In this document: positions 24,488 through 35,229 of the stretch, piece by piece
Position numbering within the stretch: position 1 is the stretch's first letter
Layout: every line of letters begins with the position of its first letter
Origin: Vicinamibacterales bacterium
Lineage (GTDB): Bacteria > Acidobacteriota > Vicinamibacteria > Vicinamibacterales > JAMQPK01
Direction: 5' to 3'
DNA: 64,000 bases
NCBI GenBank assembly: GCA_023717525.1
Contig: JAMQPK010000231.1
Location: forward strand, 1 to 64,000
The notes under the pieces: generated by a model
What the model saw: only the letters and a program-made list of their open reading frames with translations
The model's database searches: none
What the model was told of the DNA's origin: nothing
Position numbers and translations under genes: made by a program

Positions 24488-26284
24488 CTAACGAATCTGC
24501 CTCATCAGATGCTCGAGCACGCGATTGATCCGCTCGTCGAGGCTCACGTTCTCGACCAGCGTCAGTTCTGCATGCTCGGGTGGTTCGTAATGAGAACTCG
24601 TGTCGGCGGCCGCGCTGAGGTACGTTTCGAGGAAAGGGATACTTGGGCCATCCTCCACGTCCATGACCTTCCGTGCGCGCTCGCGCTCGGCGCGGCTTGG
24701 CGACGCGAAGGCGACGATGCAGACGGCGCCCGATTCGGCGAAGAGCTTCGCCACTTCGGCGAGCCGCCGGATGTGTTCCTCGCGATCCGATCCCGACGCG
24801 CCAAGGTCGGCGTTGAGTCCGGGACGGATATTCTCGCCGTCCAATACGAACACTTGAATGTGGCGTTCGAAGAGCTGTCGCTCGAGCGACTTGGCGAGCG
24901 TCGTCTTGCCGCTGCCAGGAACACCAGTGAGCCAGACGACCGCGCCGCGGTGCCCATGGCGGAGATGACGCTCGCCGCGAGCCACACGGGTGACGTCGGC
25001 GTTGACGCCAGCGTCTGCGACGACCGTCGCCGCCGCAAAGCGCTCGGGCACCTCTACGACGATCCCGCCGCCGGCGACATCGAACCCGTCCACCAGCACG
25101 AGGCGGCCCATGAACGGGACACGCTCGAACAGGTCCACGGCAACCGGCCGCCGTGTGTGGATGACGACTCTCGCTGCATCGTTCGTACGAACCGAATCCG
25201 CGCCCTTGATCGGCTGAACGGTTGATGCGTCCACCACCTCTTCGAGCGTCTTGATCTCGCACTCCACTTCCTGCGTGACCAGCTTCAGCTTGTAGCGTTT
25301 CCCTGCGGCTAACGGCGTGCGGCCCAGCCAGAAGATCCTCGCGGTGAACTCGGTCGCCAGGTGCGGCGGATCGGCTGCGTGCACGGCGATCGATCCGCGT
25401 TCCACGAAGAGCTGATCGGACAACGTGATGCCGGCCGGCTCGCCCGCGGACAGCGTTTCGCGCTGCGGAGTGTTCCAGCCTTCGATCGAGCGGACGACGC
25501 TTGTGCGCCCTGACGGGAGAAACAGCAGTTGATCTCCGGTCTGCAGCGTACCCGCCTCGATTCTGCCGGCGAGGATTCGGCGATGGTCGAATCGATACAC
25601 GTCCTGAATAGGGAAGCGCAGAGGCTGGTCGGTCACCTCCGCCGCATCGGGAATCGTGTCCAGCGCCTCGACGACCGTTGGGCCGGTGAACCAGCTCATT
25701 TTCTCGGTGCGGCTGGCGAGGTTGTCGCCATGGCGCGCCGATACCGGAAGAATGTGTTGAGCTTCAACGCCGATGCTCGCGAGGAACGCTCGATACTCCT
25801 TGGACACCTTGTCGAACGTCGCCTGCGAGTAACTGACCAGGTCCATCTTGTTGACGACGATGACGACATGGCGCACGCCGATGAGCCGCAAGAGGTAACC
25901 ATGCCGCCGCGTCTGTTCCTGCACGCCTTCGGACGCATCGATGATGATGAGGGCTGCGTCGGCTCGGGAAGCGCCGGTCACCATGTTCTTGACGAATTCC
26001 TTGTGCCCCGGCGCGTCGATGATGACGTATTCGCGCTTCTGCGTTCGGAACCAGATCTGCGCCGTGTCGATCGTGATGTTCTGATCGCGCTCGGCCTGCA
26101 GGCCGTCCATCAGATTGGCAAACTCGAACGGCACACCGCGCCGCTGGGCGATGGCGACCAGTTGCTCGTACTTGCCCTCAGGCAGGGAGCCCGTGTCGTA
26201 GAACAGGCGTCCGATAAGCGTCGATTTGCCGTGGTCGACATGCCCGACGACGACAAGTTTTAGTTGATTGCGCGCGTAGGCCAT
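24488..26284 (-). CDS. cysNC: Sulfate adenylyltransferase large subunit fused to adenylylsulfate kinase-like domain
   Basis: A 598-residue protein. The N-terminal GTPase (about 1-230) has GHVDHGKST, DAPGHKEF and NKMD; EF-Tu-like beta barrels follow to about 435. With CysD it makes adenylyl sulfate at the cost of GTP. The C-terminal part from about 440 is an APS kinase with P-loop GVPGSGKTT. However, about 19 residues are missing between FLETYLSAA and SHYEPPE, exactly where the family has its ARDPKGLYKKARAG lid, so kinase activity is doubtful. Its ATG shares a base with the cysD stop codon. Confidence 0.9.
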   Translation of the reverse strand: MAYARNQLKLVVVGHVDHGKSTLIGRLFYDTGSLPEGKYEQLVAIAQRRGVPFEFANLMDGLQAERDQNITIDTAQIWFRTQKREYVIIDAPGHKEFVKNMVTGASRADAALIIIDASEGVQEQTRRHGYLLRLIGVRHVVIVVNKMDLVSYSQATFDKVSKEYRAFLASIGVEAQHILPVSARHGDNLASRTEKMSWFTGPTVVEALDTIPDAAEVTDQPLRFPIQDVYRFDHRRILAGRIEAGTLQTGDQLLFLPSGRTSVVRSIEGWNTPQRETLSAGEPAGITLSDQLFVERGSIAVHAADPPHLATEFTARIFWLGRTPLAAGKRYKLKLVTQEVECEIKTLEEVVDASTVQPIKGADSVRTNDAARVVIHTRRPVAVDLFERVPFMGRLVLVDGFDVAGGGIVVEVPERFAAATVVADAGVNADVTRVARGERHLRHGHRGAVVWLTGVPGSGKTTLAKSLERQLFERHIQVFVLDGENIRPGLNADLGASGSDREEHIRRLAEVAKLFAESGAVCIVAFASPSRAERERARKVMDVEDGPSIPFLETYLSAAADTSSHYEPPEHAELTLVENVSLDERINRVLEHLMRQIR

Positions 26285-27102
26285 CACATGTAGCCGTCGC
26301 GCCGGAGCTTCTCGAAAGCGTCTTCGCTTTCCTGATCCTGCGCCCGCCCCGCGCGCTCCGATGTCCTGGTGGCCTTCAGTTCGGTGACGATCTCCGAGAC
26401 CGTCCTGGCCGTCGACTGAATGGGGAAGGTGCAGGGGGCGCACCCGAGCGACCGGTAGCGGTGCCCCGTGCCATCGTCGAAGTAGAGAGGAATCACCGGA
26501 ATCTTCTCGCGCTCGATGTACTCCCACACGTTCAACTCGGTCCAGTGCAGAAGCGGATGAATGCGGATGTGCGTGCCCGGAGCGAAGTCCGTCTTGAACT
26601 GGTTCCAGAACTCGGGGGGCTGATCCGACGCGTTCCATTCCATGTTCGCGTTGCGCGGCGAGAAATACCGCTCCTTGGCTCGTGTCGGATCCTCGTCGCG
26701 GCGGACGCCCACGATGATGCCCGTGTAGCCGTAGTGTTCAATGACCTGCTGAAGCCCGTCCTTCTTGAGCCAGCCGCAGCACTCCACGCGTGTCGCGCGT
26801 CCATTCGGGTAGGTCCGGCCTTCCTCGAGCACGGCCTTGTTCTGCCCGACGACGAGTTGGAGGTTCCACTCCCGCACGAGGCGGTCCCGATACTCGATCA
26901 TCGACGGGATCTTGTAGCTGGTGTCGATATGGACGAGTGGAAACGGCACGTGTCCGAAGAAGGCCTTCCGTGCCAGCCACAGCATCGCGGTGGAGTCCTT
27001 CCCAATGCTCCACAGCATCGCCATGTTGCCGAACTTGGCGAAGGCTTCGCGCATGATGAAGATCGATTCGCTTTCCAGAGCGTCCAGATGATCGTGATGC
27101 AT
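26284..27102 (-). CDS. cysD: Sulfate adenylyltransferase small subunit
   Basis: A 272-residue PP-loop ATP pyrophosphatase. The loop reads [16 protein letters not shown] at about residues 29-44, followed by [31 protein letters not shown] and [12 protein letters not shown] are present as in the family. It joins sulfate to ATP with the CysN GTPase, the first step of sulfate activation. Its stop overlaps the cysNC start. The upstream region shared with uvrA holds a GAACC-word repeat. No reductase gene is in the window, so the destination of the activated sulfate is not shown. Confidence 0.95.
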   Translation of the reverse strand: MHHDHLDALESESIFIMREAFAKFGNMAMLWSIGKDSTAMLWLARKAFFGHVPFPLVHIDTSYKIPSMIEYRDRLVREWNLQLVVGQNKAVLEEGRTYPNGRATRVECCGWLKKDGLQQVIEHYGYTGIIVGVRRDEDPTRAKERYFSPRNANMEWNASDQPPEFWNQFKTDFAPGTHIRIHPLLHWTELNVWEYIEREKIPVIPLYFDDGTGHRYRSLGCAPCTFPIQSTARTVSEIVTELKATRTSERAGRAQDQESEDAFEKLRRDGYM

Positions 27103-27147
27103 GGTTCCGGCTGAAGGCCTCGTGGGTAACCCTCCTATTGTATCAGC

Positions 27148-27225
27148 GGTTCTGGGGTTCTGAGTTCTCGGTGCTGGGTTCCAGTTCAGAACCCTGGAAC
27201 CTTAGAACGCTAGAACTTTAGAACC
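27148..27225. repeat. GGTTCTGG/GAACCCTAGAACC word-repeat hairpin between cysD and uvrA
   Basis: The left part (27148-27182) repeats GGTTCT-type words and the right part (27183-27225) repeats GAACC/AGAAC words that complement them, so the tract can fold back. It lies in the shared upstream region of two divergent genes. Confidence 0.7.
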
Positions 27226-27293
27226 TCGTTGAACATCCGTGTCCTCGTGCGCTAACATGCCAGGTTTACTGACCCGGTAAATTTCGCCACCGT

Positions 27294-30176
27294 ATGCCTG
27301 ACACTCCGGTCCGCGCAGCCACTGCCATCGTCGTCCGGGGCGCGCGTACGCACAATCTGAAGAACATCGATCTCGTGCTGCCGCTTGGACAGCTGATCAT
27401 CGTAACGGGGGTCAGCGGTTCGGGTAAGTCGTCGCTCGCGTTCGATACGATCTACGCCGAAGGACAGCGCCGATACGTGAGCTCGCTTTCGGCCTACGCG
27501 CGCCAGTTCCTGGAGCGCATGGAGAAACCCGACGTCGATCGCATCGAGGGGATCTGCCCGGCGATCGCGATCCGCCAGAAGAACAGTATTCGCAATCCTC
27601 GATCGACGGTCGGAACCACCACCGAGATTCACGACTACATGAGGTTGCTGTTCGCCCGCGTCGGGCGTACGTACTGCCGGAATTGCGGACAGGAAGTCGT
27701 GCGCGAAACCGCCGAGATCGTGTCAAGGCACCTCGGTGCGCTGCCAGATGGCACGCGGTTGCTCATCGGCTTCGACATGCCGGTCGTCGATCCTGGCGGC
27801 GTGATCGACGGTTCGGACGCCGACGGGGCGGAGGAGGACTCGCCAGGGTCGGCCGACGGGGTGGCCGCGGCTGCCGCCACATTGGACAGTCTGCGTCGCA
27901 AGGGATTTCACCGGCTGTATCTCGGCGGGCGGACGGTGATGCTTGACGATCTCAACCCTGCAGAGCTGCGCGACCAGCCAAGCCTGAAGGTGATCGTCGA
28001 TCGCGTGAAGCTCGAAGGCGACATGCGCGCCCGGGTCACGGATTCGATCGAGACGTCCTATCGCGAAGGTGGAGGCGCGGCGTTCGCGATCGAGGATCCC
28101 GGACCACGCACTCACGTATTCAGCGAGCGGTTCGAATGCCGGGATTGCAAGATCGCGTACGAGACGCCCCAACCGAGGCTCTTCTCGTTCAACAACCCTT
28201 TCGGCGCCTGCCCGACGTGTCATGGGTTCGGCAACATCATCGAGCTCGACCTGGATCTGGTCGTACCGGACAAGACGAAGACGATCCAACAGGGCGCCAT
28301 CGAGCCGTGGACCAAGACGCACTATCGCGCTCAGCTCGCCGGCTTGAAGCGCGCCGCGAAGGCGGCCGGTGTGTCGATGGACATCGCGTGGCAGGATCTG
28401 ACCGACGAAGAGAAGCAGTTCGTGGTCGACGGCGACGGCCGGGACTACGACGGTATCCGGGGGTTTTTCCGCTGGCTCGAGCGCAAGAAGTACAAAGTGC
28501 ACGTACGCGTTTTCCTGAGCCGGTATCGGGGATACCTGACCTGCCCGGAGTGCGGCGGCGCGCGGCTCCGGCGCGAAGCGAGAGATGTGAAGGTTGGTGG
28601 GCGAACGATTGATCAGGTGTCGTCTGACACCGTGCGTGAAGCGGAGCGTTTCTTCACGTCGCTCGAGCTTACGGAAAAGGAGCTCGCCATCGGCCATAAG
28701 GTCCTTCAGGAAATTCTGAAGCGGCTGAAATTTCTCAGCGACGTCGGCCTCGACTACCTGTCGCTCGACCGGCTGTCATCGACGTTGTCGGGGGGCGAGT
28801 CGCAGCGCATCAATCTGGCAACATCGCTCGGGTCTTCTTTGGTCGACACGCTCTATGTACTGGATGAGCCGTCGATTGGTCTGCATTCCCGCGACAACCT
28901 CCGGCTCATCAATATCCTCCGGCAGCTCAGGGATCAGGGGAACACGGTCCTGGTGGTGGAACACGACGCCGACATGATTCGCGTGGCCGACACCATCGTC
29001 GATCTGGGCCTGGGAGCTGGTGAGCAAGGCGGCCGGGTCGTGTTTGCGGGCCCCCTGTCTGGACTGATGCAGGAACAACGATCGCTGACGGCGAAGTACC
29101 TGCGCGAAGACCTGGCGATTCCGGTTCCCGCCACGCGCCGGCGTGGCAGCGGGCAGAAACTGCGGCTGCTCGGTGCCACCGAGCACAACTTGAAGAACGT
29201 GGACATCGAGATTCCGTTGAATACGCTGACATGCATTACCGGCGTCAGCGGGTCGGGCAAGTCGACGCTCGTGCACGATGTGTTGTACGCCGCGGTGAAA
29301 CGGGCGAAGGGCGGCGTGGAACGCCGCGTGGGCGCGCACCGGAAGCTCGAAGGCGCTGAACTCGTGAGCGACGTCGTGCTCGTCGATCAGACGCCGATCG
29401 GCCGCACACCGCGGTCGAACCCGGTGACGTACCTGAAGGCCTTCGATCCCATCCGCGAAATCTTTTCGGCGACCAAGGACGCCAGGTCGCGGGGACTCAC
29501 CGCCAGCCATTTCTCCTTCAACGTACCCGGCGGGCGCTGCGAGGCGTGCCAGGGTGAGGGCGAAGTGCGCGTTGAAATGCAGTTCCTGGCCGACGTCTTC
29601 GTCCCGTGCGATCAGTGCGACGGCAAGCGCTTCAAGCCTCAGATACTCGACGTGAAGTATCGAGGGAAGAACATCAATCAGGTGCTCGACCTGACCGTGC
29701 GTGAGGCGCTCGCATTCTTCAGCACGTCGCCGAAGGTACTGCGGCGTCTGCACGTGCTCGACGAGATCGGGCTTGGCTACTTGCGGCTCGGTCAGCCGGC
29801 CACCACGCTTTCCGGAGGCGAAGCACAGCGGGTCAAGATCGCCTCGCATCTGTCGTCGCGCACGGGCGATCGCCTCCTGTACGTGCTGGACGAGCCGACG
29901 ACCGGCCTGCACTTCGACGACATCGCGAAGCTGCTGACGGCGTTCAAGAAGCTGATCGAGGCCGGCCACACGCTCGTTGTGATCGAGCACAACCTGGATG
30001 TCCTGAAGACGGCGGACTACATCATCGACCTGGGCCCTGAAGGCGGTCAGGAAGGCGGGCTCGTGGTGGCGACAGGCACGCCAGAGCAGATTGCCAAGGC
30101 GCCTGGTTCCCATACAGGCGCGTTCCTCGCCCCGGTGCTCGCGAGCGGCCGGACGCATGCGTACGCGGGGGAGTAG
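27294..30176 (+). CDS. uvrA: Excinuclease ABC subunit A
   Basis: A full-length 960-residue UvrA, the damage-scanning ATPase of nucleotide excision repair. Two ABC ATPase modules are visible with Walker A GVSGSGKSSLAFDTIYAEGQ near 40 and GVSGSGKSTLVHDVLY near 650, and signatures LSGGESQRI and LSGGEAQRV. Zinc-finger cysteines occur as CRDC...CPTC and CEACQGEG...CDQC. A Glu/Asp/Gly-rich insertion lies at about 175-200. No Shine-Dalgarno is seen before the ATG. uvrC is encoded at 39333-41141. Confidence 0.97.
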   Translation: MPDTPVRAATAIVVRGARTHNLKNIDLVLPLGQLIIVTGVSGSGKSSLAFDTIYAEGQRRYVSSLSAYARQFLERMEKPDVDRIEGICPAIAIRQKNSIRNPRSTVGTTTEIHDYMRLLFARVGRTYCRNCGQEVVRETAEIVSRHLGALPDGTRLLIGFDMPVVDPGGVIDGSDADGAEEDSPGSADGVAAAAATLDSLRRKGFHRLYLGGRTVMLDDLNPAELRDQPSLKVIVDRVKLEGDMRARVTDSIETSYREGGGAAFAIEDPGPRTHVFSERFECRDCKIAYETPQPRLFSFNNPFGACPTCHGFGNIIELDLDLVVPDKTKTIQQGAIEPWTKTHYRAQLAGLKRAAKAAGVSMDIAWQDLTDEEKQFVVDGDGRDYDGIRGFFRWLERKKYKVHVRVFLSRYRGYLTCPECGGARLRREARDVKVGGRTIDQVSSDTVREAERFFTSLELTEKELAIGHKVLQEILKRLKFLSDVGLDYLSLDRLSSTLSGGESQRINLATSLGSSLVDTLYVLDEPSIGLHSRDNLRLINILRQLRDQGNTVLVVEHDADMIRVADTIVDLGLGAGEQGGRVVFAGPLSGLMQEQRSLTAKYLREDLAIPVPATRRRGSGQKLRLLGATEHNLKNVDIEIPLNTLTCITGVSGSGKSTLVHDVLYAAVKRAKGGVERRVGAHRKLEGAELVSDVVLVDQTPIGRTPRSNPVTYLKAFDPIREIFSATKDARSRGLTASHFSFNVPGGRCEACQGEGEVRVEMQFLADVFVPCDQCDGKRFKPQILDVKYRGKNINQVLDLTVREALAFFSTSPKVLRRLHVLDEIGLGYLRLGQPATTLSGGEAQRVKIASHLSSRTGDRLLYVLDEPTTGLHFDDIAKLLTAFKKLIEAGHTLVVIEHNLDVLKTADYIIDLGPEGGQEGGLVVATGTPEQIAKAPGSHTGAFLAPVLASGRTHAYAGE

Positions 30177-30810
30177 ATCGTCCATCGTCGATCGGCCATC
30201 GTCGATCGTCGATCGTCTGCCGCGGTCGTTCTATGCGAGGCCGACGTTAGCGGTGGCGCGCGATCTGCTCGGAAAAGTACTCGTGCACGACACCCGAGAG
30301 GGTCTCGCCTCCGGTCTCATCGTTGAGGTCGAGGCCTACGTCGGCGAGTCCGATCCCGCCTGCCACGCCGCTCCCGGTCCGACGAAGCGCAATGCGCCTC
30401 TCTATGGCCCCCCCGGGTTTTCCTATGTGTACTTGAACTACGGTGTGCACTATCTGGTGAACGTCGTGACCGAACCGGAAGGTTCGCCCGCCGGTGTGCT
30501 GATTAGAGCGCTCGAGCCGCTCGAGGGCATCGCCTTGATGCGCCGGCGGCGGATGCGGCCAATTCCCGACCACGCGTTATGCCAGGGCCCCGGCAACCTC
30601 ACCCGCGCACTCGGGATTTCGCTGAAGAACAACAAGTTCGATCTACGGGGCGACACGCTCTACATTGCCGATCGCGGCCGCGGTATTGAAAGCGTGTCGT
30701 GGAGCCCGCGTATCGGCATCGCCGTTGGCACCGATCGCGGGTGGCGTTGCTTCGCCAGCGGCCACGTTTCCGTGTCTCGCGAACCACTCAGCCCATTACG
30801 AAAGATCTAG
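30157..30810 (+). CDS. 3-methyladenine DNA glycosylase (AAG/MPG family)
   Basis: The conserved fold begins at RSFYARPTLAVARDLLGKVL and runs to the end. It includes VEVEAYVGESDPACHA, in which the catalytic Glu sits in the EVEAY segment, then YGPPGFSYVYLNYGVHY and CQGPGNLTRALGI. The enzyme excises alkylated bases. The first in-frame start before the fold is ATG 30157, inside the end of uvrA, giving 217 residues. About ten of the extra N-terminal residues come from a GATCGTC-type repeat at 30178-30222, so the true start is uncertain. Its stop TAG forms a CTAG shared with the stop of the convergent aminopeptidase gene. Confidence 0.88.
   Translation: MRTRGSRSSIVDRPSSIVDRLPRSFYARPTLAVARDLLGKVLVHDTREGLASGLIVEVEAYVGESDPACHAAPGPTKRNAPLYGPPGFSYVYLNYGVHYLVNVVTEPEGSPAGVLIRALEPLEGIALMRRRRMRPIPDHALCQGPGNLTRALGISLKNNKFDLRGDTLYIADRGRGIESVSWSPRIGIAVGTDRGWRCFASGHVSVSREPLSPLRKI
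30178..30222. repeat. CATCGTCGATCG word repeat at the 5' end of the glycosylase gene
   Basis: Tandem words CATCGTC and GATCGTC repeat about six times directly after the uvrA stop. The same word family appears in the opposite sense at 56289-56321. Confidence 0.7.
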
Positions 30811-33416
30811 TACGCGCTCAGGAACTCCGACAAGCTTCTGGACTGTTGTTCGCGCATCGCGATGCAGCGGTCGATGGTTTCGAGCGACTGCTGTGCCAGA
30901 CGCTCGCTTCCGCTGATGCGATGTGTCTCGAAAAACTGCGCGACGTCGTTTCTCGCCGCCCGATCGCAGAAGTGCGACGTCGATCGAATGACCGTCCGCA
31001 TTCCCTGGAACACCCCGGTCTTCTGCAAAGCGTCCCAGTGCGCTTTGACGTGCTCCCAGGTGTCGGGGGCGGAGACACGCTTGCTGAGCAGTTGCGCGAG
31101 AATGGCGGGCGAGTCCTGCGTCCTGACGTCTGACGATGTCGCGAAGTCCAGCGTACGCCGCCGAAGCGCGGGATCGGAAAAGTAAGCAAGGCCTGTACGG
31201 TAGCTCAGCGCGCCCCCGTCTCGTCCGCCCCGGGTGCCGCCGCTTCGCGCGCGGTCGAGATAGTGGTCGAACAACGCCTCGTCACCCTGGAGCGCGGCCA
31301 GTTGGAGAGCGGTGTTGAAGATGCTCGGGTCAAGCGTGCCGGCCGAGGCGAGATACATGTCCATCCGCCGGCGTGCTTCGCGGAGGATCCCGGTGTCGCC
31401 GCCCGCGTACCCAAGGGTATAGATCACCGTAGAGCGAACTTCCTTCCGGTCGTCCCCTTCCTGTGCCCGCGGATTCCACCCAAGGCGGTCAACCACCGGC
31501 CGCAGCAGTTGTTGCACCCATCGTTCGAAGGCCGGCCGCTGTTCGTCGTCAATCACATGATCGGAAAGATAGTTGATGTGATCGGCAACACTCTCGATGA
31601 CCGGACTGATACCTGCCTTCACCATCTCCTGCGAGAGCGGCAGGAAGCTCATGATCGGCTCGCGATTCAGGCGAACGAGCGCCCACGTGTCTTCCAGGAG
31701 CGAGGCTTGTTCCTCCACCGCGAGGCCACGGTCGCGAATTGCCGTCGCGAGAGTTTTCAGTCCCTCGTTTCCGTAAGCCGTCCTGTAGTAGCCACGCCCC
31801 TCGACGTTGACGAACAGCCACGACGAGCAGCCGGCCAGTGTCAGTGTTCGAGACGAAGTGGCGAGCACCTCGCATGCCGCCGGCTCCACTTTCCCATTGC
31901 GCGCGCGCTTGTAGCAGACCGGTATCTGCCAGGTCGCCGAAGCGGGCACCGCGTCGGACATCGGTCGTTGGGACAACTCGACCGTCGTCTTGTCGCCCGA
32001 GCACGTCGTGTTTACGGTGAGCAACGGAAGGCTCGGCTGTGTGATGAAGCTCGAAATGATTTTGTCGACAGGTGTGCGCGTGACGGCGGCAATCGTGTCC
32101 CAGTAGCCCTCGCCGGTCGCGTTCCCGTAGGCGAACTTCTTCAAATAGGCGTTGATCGCGCCGCGATAGCGTGCCGGTCCCACGAAGGCTTCGGCCATCC
32201 TGACGATCTGCGCGGTTTTCTGATAGGCAATCGAGTCGAACACCTCATTAATCTCGTCAGGAGTCGAAACCTCGGTGCGCACGGACCGCGTATTCTCCAG
32301 CGCGTCGACGTTCATCGCGCCTTGCGCGTCGCGGACCTCGTCGAAACGGGCGTTCCATTCGGGCTTCCACTCCTGCAGGGGCCGCCGTTCCAGCCACGTG
32401 GCGAACCCTTCGTTCAGCCAGATGTCGTTCCACCACTGCGGCGTGACGAGATCGCCGAACCACTGGTGCGCGATTTCATGGGTCATGTATTCGGCGACCT
32501 GCTTCATGTGCTCGACGCTCCGCGCGTCGGGGTCGACGAGGAGCGACTGCTCACGAAAGACGATCGCAGCCGTGTTCTCCATGGCACCGGCCGCGAAATC
32601 GGGGACACCGATGACATCGAGCTTCTCGAATGGATACCTGACGCCGAGATAACGGTTGTAGTACCGGACAGCGACTTCGGCGGTCTCCAATGCAAAGCCG
32701 AGCTGATCCTTCATGCCAGCCCGTGCGCAGATTCGAATGGGAACGCCGTCTGCGCCGCCACGCGCGCATTCCCAGTCGCCGATGATCAATGCGACCAGGT
32801 ACGGCGACATCTTTGGCGTCCTCGAGAACGTCACGGTGTGTTTGCCCGGGCCTGGGCCCGGAGTATCGGACTGCACGCGGCCGTTCGAGATCGCCGTATC
32901 CCGCGCGTCGATGGTTGTGCTGATGTCGAACGTGGCTTTCATTGCCGGTTCGTCGAAGCAGGGAAAGGCCCGCCGCGCGTCGGTGGCCTCGAGTTGAGTG
33001 ACGGCGTAGTCTCGGCCGCTGCCGTGGCTGAGGTAGAAGCCGCGCAGTTCGTCGTTCAGCGCAGCCGAGTATCGGATCGAGATGGTGGCCGGCCCTGGGC
33101 CAATCGGCCGTGGAATCGTCAGGGTTGCCGTCTCCCGTTCCACATCGGCACGGACAGTGGCTGTTTGCGTCGTGCCGCCGCCCGAAATTATCGCCTCAAC
33201 GAACGTCAGCTCAGCGGCATTCAAAGTGACAGTGTTGGTGAGCTCCGTGAGGCGAACGGCAATGCGGACCTGCCCCTGAAACATGCCGGTCGAAAAATCC
33301 GGCGACAGCTGAATGGCATAGTGCTCGGGGACAATCGTGGCGGGAAGCCGCTGAGCCGGAAGGAGACCGCTGCCGATACAGAGCAGCGCTGCTGCCAGGG
33401 CTGCCCGCCTCTTCAT
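30807..33416 (-). CDS. Secreted M1-family zinc aminopeptidase
   Basis: An 869-residue exported protein (signal peptide about 1-21) of the aminopeptidase N/ERAP type. The exopeptidase motif GAMEN lies near residue 276 and the zinc site HEIAHQWFGDLVT near 312, followed by the distal Glu in NEGFATWLE. A C-terminal helical ERAP1-like domain fills about 520-869. It removes N-terminal residues from peptides, probably in the periplasm. GAAGGG precedes the ATG, which is three bases from the stop of the DegP-like protease gene, so the two proteases form one transcription unit. Confidence 0.93.
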   Translation of the reverse strand: MKRRAALAAALLCIGSGLLPAQRLPATIVPEHYAIQLSPDFSTGMFQGQVRIAVRLTELTNTVTLNAAELTFVEAIISGGGTTQTATVRADVERETATLTIPRPIGPGPATISIRYSAALNDELRGFYLSHGSGRDYAVTQLEATDARRAFPCFDEPAMKATFDISTTIDARDTAISNGRVQSDTPGPGPGKHTVTFSRTPKMSPYLVALIIGDWECARGGADGVPIRICARAGMKDQLGFALETAEVAVRYYNRYLGVRYPFEKLDVIGVPDFAAGAMENTAAIVFREQSLLVDPDARSVEHMKQVAEYMTHEIAHQWFGDLVTPQWWNDIWLNEGFATWLERRPLQEWKPEWNARFDEVRDAQGAMNVDALENTRSVRTEVSTPDEINEVFDSIAYQKTAQIVRMAEAFVGPARYRGAINAYLKKFAYGNATGEGYWDTIAAVTRTPVDKIISSFITQPSLPLLTVNTTCSGDKTTVELSQRPMSDAVPASATWQIPVCYKRARNGKVEPAACEVLATSSRTLTLAGCSSWLFVNVEGRGYYRTAYGNEGLKTLATAIRDRGLAVEEQASLLEDTWALVRLNREPIMSFLPLSQEMVKAGISPVIESVADHINYLSDHVIDDEQRPAFERWVQQLLRPVVDRLGWNPRAQEGDDRKEVRSTVIYTLGYAGGDTGILREARRRMDMYLASAGTLDPSIFNTALQLAALQGDEALFDHYLDRARSGGTRGGRDGGALSYRTGLAYFSDPALRRRTLDFATSSDVRTQDSPAILAQLLSKRVSAPDTWEHVKAHWDALQKTGVFQGMRTVIRSTSHFCDRAARNDVAQFFETHRISGSERLAQQSLETIDRCIAMREQQSRSLSEFLSAY

Positions 33417-33419
33417 CGG

Positions 33420-34577
<1,158 letters not shown>

Positions 34578-34661
34578 GGCGATTTTTCATCGTAGCATGT
34601 TTGACGGGCCTTCGATAAGTTGGCTACGATTGCGGGGTTATAGCGATTCCAAAGGTCATTC

Positions 34662-35225
34662 ATGAGCTCAATACAGGCCACACGCCTGCGAAAAGGCAAC
34701 CTCATCAAGGTCGGCGACGACCTGATCCGGATTATGGAGCTGCACCACCTGACGCCCGGTAACAAGCGTGGTTTCGTGCAGTGCCGGGCGCGCAATATTC
34801 GGACCGGATCGCTCGTCGATCACAAGTTCCGGGCAGAAGAAGACATCGAGCGCGCGATCCTCGACGAACACGAAATGCAGTACCTCTATAGTGATGGCGA
34901 CGCGTTTCATTTCATGAACACGGCGTCGTTCGACCAGCTGCACATCGATCGCGAAGTGCTGGGCGACGCGGTTCACTACCTGATCCCCGATGCGCTCATC
35001 AGCGTGGAGTTCTACGGCGAAGAGCCGGTTGGCATCGACCTGCCGCCAACCGTCGATCTGCTCGTGAAGGACACGGCGCCCGGCATCAAGGGCGCGACCG
35101 CCAGCGCGCAGGTGAAGCCGGCAAAAACGGAGACGGGCCTGGTCGTATCGGTGCCGCCGTTTGTCAATGTCGGCGACCGCATTCGCGTCAGCACGGAAAC
35201 CGGCGAGTATCAGTCGCGCGTTTAG
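34662..35225 (+). CDS. efp: Elongation factor P with Asn at the tip position
   Basis: A 187-residue protein with the three EF-P domains: KOW-like N domain, OB II (about 65-125) and the C-terminal OB ending [23 protein letters not shown] enters ribosomes stalled at proline runs. The loop that reaches the tRNA reads LTPGNKRGF. Position 34, Lys or Arg in well-studied forms, is Asn here, and Lys is at 35. No modification gene (epmA/epmB, earP) lies in the window. AAGGT stands close before the ATG, and the thymidine kinase gene follows by four bases. Confidence 0.95.
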   Translation: MSSIQATRLRKGNLIKVGDDLIRIMELHHLTPGNKRGFVQCRARNIRTGSLVDHKFRAEEDIERAILDEHEMQYLYSDGDAFHFMNTASFDQLHIDREVLGDAVHYLIPDALISVEFYGEEPVGIDLPPTVDLLVKDTAPGIKGATASAQVKPAKTETGLVVSVPPFVNVGDRIRVSTETGEYQSRV

Positions 35226-35229
35226 ATCA

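Noticed and set aside
28776-30185. 469-codon open frame antisense to uvrA
   Set aside because: uvrA is clear on the plus strand and this frame has no recognisable domain.
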